Part shown: in pieces, positions 12,140-15,005 of the stretch
Position numbering within the stretch: position 1 is the stretch's first letter
How the letters are laid out: each line of letters starts with the position of its first letter
Assembly (NCBI GenBank): GCA_001873005.1
Contig: MNYE01000004.1
Span: forward strand, 1-15,005
Origin: Dehalococcoidia bacterium CG2_30_46_9
GTDB taxonomy: Bacteria > Chloroflexota > Dehalococcoidia > GIF9 > AB-539-J10
Direction of reading: 5' to 3'
Length of the DNA: 15,005 nt
Notes under the pieces: generated by a model
What the model saw: only the letters and a program-made list of their open reading frames with translations
The model's database searches: none
Told to the model about the DNA's origin: nothing
Translations under genes and position numbers: made by a program

Positions 12140-14452
12140 TTATCCCTGTGGAATTTGTAGGGTGCAGGCACCCGATACTACCACATAGTAGTATTTGCCT
12201 GGCTCAAGCTGAGTCAGAGTGTTGCCAGCAAAGCCAGGAATATAGTAAAGCCATGTGCCAGTAGTCTCATCCAGGTAATAAATACCCCACAATTTAGCAC
12301 CAGCAGACGCAGTTATCGCGGAGCAAGCAGCAGCCACACTTAAGAAGGGTCTCCCCGCACCAGGGTAAGGAGCAATCAGAGCCTGCCCACCAAGGGGACA
12401 ATTCCACATGACCGGTTTTGCTGGCAAGGCAGTAGTGAAGTCCCATACCGGTCCCGTAGTTGTTGCTGCATGATTGTCAGTAGCCACTATCTTCCAGTAA
12501 TATTTGGTGCCATAAGCTAATGTTCCTGGGTCATACGTTGTTGCTGTTCGATGGTTGGAAACTAAAGGTGGGGTTACGCTGGTGCCAAAGTAAACATCGT
12601 AGGTTACCGTATCTCCGGCATTGGGGTCGCCACCAGTCCAGCTCAAATGAGGATTAACGGAGACACCAGCGGCATGATTTGTTGGTGAGGGATTCGAGGG
12701 CATGTTAGGAGGATTGTTCAGTGCCAGACCAGTAGTGAAATCCCATACCGGTCCCGTAGTTGCTGCTGCATGACTATCAGTAGCCACTATCTTCCAGTAA
12801 TATTTGGTGTTATAGGCTAAGGTGGCAGGGTCATACGTTGTTGCTGTTTTATGGCTGGAAACTAAAGGTGGGTTTGCGCTGGTGCCAAAGTAAAGATCAT
12901 AGGTTACCGTATCTCCGGCATCGGGATCACCACCAGTCCAGCTCAAATCAGTATTCACGGAAACTCCGGTGGCATAATTTGTTGGTGAGGGATTCGATGG
13001 TATATTCGGCGGGTTGTTGATAGTTAAGCTCACCGGTACTGTCCTCGGGGTATTAGTTGCTCCTGGGGCAGAGATGGTGATGACAGCGGGATAGCTGCCA
13101 CTAGACATCCCTGCAATGTTCACTGTGGCAGTGACAGAGTCGTGTTCTCCGGTGGAGCTGCCGCTGGGTGGTGATAGGGTAAGCCAGACAGCATTGTCAC
13201 TGACTGACCAGTTAAGTGTGCCGCCGCCTGAGTTCCAGATCTGCAATGTTTGATTTGGCGGGTTAGACCCACCTACAGGGGCACTGAAACTAAAGCTTGC
13301 AGGGCTAAAAGAAATGGTTGGGGTCGGAGTGGTTGTAGCCAGCCGAATGACAGTAACCCCCCAGTGTTGCAGTAGCATCGGACTGTAAGTTCCACCCCAG
13401 GTCATCTGATGGTTACTGTGATCCCATGTATCGTGTATATAAACAATGTTGCCGGCTGTGTTGTATCCGTAACCAAGCATTGTATGTCCCACAACCTGAA
13501 TAAGCACAGTCCGCCCGGCATCAATTTCAGCCATAAAGTCATCAAAAGTAAAGCCCTTGTTCGAGTCAGTGCCTTGGCCTTTGATATATTGGGTGAAGTT
13601 TGTTATTACGCTATAGCCGCGCGATTGAGCAAATAGTCTCATGCCATGGCAGCCATCCCGCTGACTAGGTTCCCCCCATGTATAATCATAGAGGGGGTCA
13701 CCATTCGGGTAGAAAAAGAATCTAGTGCCGCCGTCACTATTGCTAAAGCTAGATTGGCTAGTTCCCATAAAATCACCTGTGCAGTCGTCATTATGTCGTG
13801 TCCAATTGCCACTAATATAAGGGTCTGGACCGGCATTGCCATAATCTATCCAGTAGTCATCCACATACCCCTTTAACGTGCGTCCATCTGTGCCCTGATG
13901 GGTAGCACTTAGCGGACACTCGTGGCATGTCACACTGGGATACACCGTCTCACCCCATATCGAGTTATCCAGAGGACATACTCCGCCATTGGTGACACCT
14001 GTATACATATTGCTGTAGCCAGTCCTGTCATAATAGCCAAATAGCATAGCCGCCGAGGTTGCAGAGCACCCATAGCTCCAGTCAAAGGCGGGCACATTTG
14101 GAAGAACGGTTATTCCCATAGCAGTATTAGGTTCAGGAACAGTCGCTACCGCGGCTTTGATTTCCGGTGGCCGCCCAGGAACAATGACCTCGTCTATCTC
14201 TCGTCCCTCGTCATCAACGAATGTTCTCACCAGATATGGATGGGACAACCTGTTCCCTGACTTGCCAATATCAGTTTGAGGAATTTCCTTGTCAGCAACG
14301 GTTGCTGACATTGTTGCCGTCTCTCGTGGTTGGAGCGTTTCTGCAGCCTGAGCTGATGAATCACTGACGCTGGCAAGAGGCGTTAGAGCGATAGCGAGAA
14401 GAATAATGATGATACAAATTCTTCTGAACCATGTCTGCCGATTAGAAATCAT
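12140..14452 (-). CDS. Secreted C39-like cysteine protease with BACON and Fn3-like repeats
   Basis: Exported multidomain protein, 770 aa from the ATG at 14452 (AAGGTGG 8-10 bases upstream; a GTG 12 bases earlier overlaps that site). Order: signal peptide (basic MISNRQTWFRRI, hydrophobic core, likely cleavage after SAQA near residue 36); a C39-like papain-fold domain with Cys in WSYGCSATSAAM (C129), His in VVGHTMLGYG (H323) and Asp in YIHDTWDHS (D341); a BACON-like beta domain (about 381-480, SFSPASFSFSA, NWSVSDNAVWLTLSPPSG); two nearly identical 100-residue Fn3-like repeats; and a C-terminal module (about 681-770) with TGTWLYYIPGFAGNTLTQLE and EPGKYYYV, a type I have seen at the ends of secreted Chloroflexota proteins. 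No sortase motif or C-terminal membrane anchor. Substrate unknown; an extracellular peptidase or adhesive role is inferred. Confidence 0.85.
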   Translation of the reverse strand: MISNRQTWFRRICIIIILLAIALTPLASVSDSSAQAAETLQPRETATMSATVADKEIPQTDIGKSGNRLSHPYLVRTFVDDEGREIDEVIVPGRPPEIKAAVATVPEPNTAMGITVLPNVPAFDWSYGCSATSAAMLFGYYDRTGYSNMYTGVTNGGVCPLDNSIWGETVYPSVTCHECPLSATHQGTDGRTLKGYVDDYWIDYGNAGPDPYISGNWTRHNDDCTGDFMGTSQSSFSNSDGGTRFFFYPNGDPLYDYTWGEPSQRDGCHGMRLFAQSRGYSVITNFTQYIKGQGTDSNKGFTFDDFMAEIDAGRTVLIQVVGHTMLGYGYNTAGNIVYIHDTWDHSNHQMTWGGTYSPMLLQHWGVTVIRLATTTPTPTISFSPASFSFSAPVGGSNPPNQTLQIWNSGGGTLNWSVSDNAVWLTLSPPSGSSTGEHDSVTATVNIAGMSSGSYPAVITISAPGATNTPRTVPVSLTINNPPNIPSNPSPTNYATGVSVNTDLSWTGGDPDAGDTVTYDLYFGTSANPPLVSSHKTATTYDPATLAYNTKYYWKIVATDSHAAATTGPVWDFTTGLALNNPPNMPSNPSPTNHAAGVSVNPHLSWTGGDPNAGDTVTYDVYFGTSVTPPLVSNHRTATTYDPGTLAYGTKYYWKIVATDNHAATTTGPVWDFTTALPAKPVMWNCPLGGQALIAPYPGAGRPFLSVAAACSAITASAGAKLWGIYYLDETTGTWLYYIPGFAGNTLTQLEPGKYYYVVVSGACTLQIPQG
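12431..13030. repeat. Tandem 300-bp duplication encoding two Fn3-like domains
   Basis: The blocks starting AGTAGTGAA at 12431 and 12731 repeat with a period of exactly 300 bases (100 codons). By eye the two encoded repeats match at 79 of the first 94 residues, and long DNA stretches such as TATCTTCCAGTAATATTTGG are identical. This indicates a fairly recent in-frame duplication. Confidence 0.85.
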
Positions 14453-14508
14453 GCTTGTCACCACCTTCTTTTATTCGGTTACCAAGATTGCTACGATCAG
14501 CTATTTGC

Positions 14509-14538
14509 AGTATAGATTACGTAGCTAAACTCAGTCAA
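14509..14538 (-). promoter_or_regulatory. Promoter of the secreted C39 protease gene
   Basis: Minus strand: TTGACT (14533-14538), 18 bases, TATACT (14509-14514), five of six matches in each box. The start point would be near 14502, giving a leader of about 50 bases containing the ribosome site. Confidence 0.6.
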
Positions 14539-14583
14539 TAGGTAAAAAGTCCTAGTTTCGCAGCCATAAGCCTGCTGGGCAGA

Positions 14584-15005
14584 TTAATGCTTCTCTAGAT
14601 ATACCTGGCTCAGGTCAGGGATGCCCAGGGGACTAAGCCGGTAACCCTTGACATAAGGTTTACTCAGGACATAATTCTCACCAAACCACAAGGGAAGGCA
14701 GGGGGCTTCGTCAACTATTTTCTGCTCAGCCTGCTGGTATAGAGCTAAGCGAGTGGCGCTATCTTGTTCTATAGCCGCCTGGTCAAGCAGGGCATCGAGT
14801 TCAGGGTTGCTGTAATCAAAAATGTTATTTTCTGCCCCGGTACGAAAGAGGTTATCGAGGAAATTATGTGGGTCGGGATAGTCGGCTACCCAGCCAAGCA
14901 TAAACATCTCGTCTTTCTCTTGCTTCAAGTGATACAGGAAAACTTCGGGCTCCAGTTGTCTTACTGATACTTCGACACCAAGATTCTCTTGCCACTCCTG
15001 AATAA
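14584..15005 (-). CDS. Peptide-type ABC transporter substrate-binding protein, C-terminal part
   Basis: C-terminal fragment (about 140 residues visible) of a family-5 solute-binding protein (OppA/DppA type), an extracellular lipoprotein that delivers peptides or similar solutes to an ABC importer. The frame is open to the window edge (reading IQEWQENLGVEVSVRQLE from 15003), so the gene begins outside. Family hallmarks: MFMLGWVADYPDPHNFLDNL, NNIFDYSNPELDALLDQA, LYQQAEQKIVDEAPCLPLWF, and the ending KPYVKGYRLSPLGIPDLSQV. Stops at TAA 14584-14586. The substrate cannot be judged from this part. Confidence 0.93.
   Translation of the reverse strand, partial: IQEWQENLGVEVSVRQLEPEVFLYHLKQEKDEMFMLGWVADYPDPHNFLDNLFRTGAENNIFDYSNPELDALLDQAAIEQDSATRLALYQQAEQKIVDEAPCLPLWFGENYVLSKPYVKGYRLSPLGIPDLSQVYLEKH

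Overview
The window reads as a chromosomal segment of an uncultured bacterium, most likely Chloroflexota (Dehalococcoidia-like). That assignment is an inference. It rests on short palindromic repeats built on a GAAACAAGTTC core, which I associate with that lineage, on the mix of core and accessory genes, and on the secreted C39 protease with BACON/Fn3-type repeats. No rRNA, tRNA or CRISPR array is visible. Most of the window (about 1.2-10.8 kb and 12.1-15.0 kb) is coded on the minus strand.

Left part (1-3.4 kb): a tubulin/FtsZ-superfamily GTPase, cut by the left edge, converges on a minus-strand group. That group is a 50-aa ORF, a 114-aa coiled-coil protein and a phage-type large terminase (packaging ATPase plus nuclease). 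No other phage structural genes are visible. A 142-bp MITE-like element with terminal inverted repeats and a perfect 8-bp target duplication sits inside an older AT-rich inverted repeat between the 114-aa gene and the terminase. Palindromic repeats also lie in frame inside the terminase nuclease domain.

Phosphate cluster (3.4-6.0 kb): a DUF47 PhoU-like protein, a PiT phosphate permease and PhoU, driven by a very good sigma70-type promoter at 5941-5969. A compact double-hairpin repeat lies between pit and phoU. Upstream are a second MITE copy with a degenerate target duplication and a decayed CTP-dependent lipid-kinase-like gene.

Accessory/core mix (6.5-12.1 kb): three toxin-antitoxin loci (AbrB/VapC; RHH antitoxin with a truncated RelE/ParE toxin; HicBA) are interleaved with core genes. 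The core genes are rarA (clamp-loader-like AAA+ ATPase, carrying an in-frame hairpin repeat), an AMMECR1/radical-SAM pair from the AmmeMemoRadiSam system (no Memo gene here), and coaE (last step of CoA synthesis), which follows hicBA.

Right part (12.1-15.0 kb): a secreted C39-like cysteine protease with a BACON-like domain, two nearly identical 100-residue Fn3-like repeats and a C-terminal module, with its own promoter. The C-terminal end of a family-5 (peptide/oligopeptide type) ABC substrate-binding protein runs off the right edge.

The most unusual content is the tubulin-like gene beside a lone terminase, and the repeat family that acts both as a MITE with target duplications and as protein-coding in-frame insertions.
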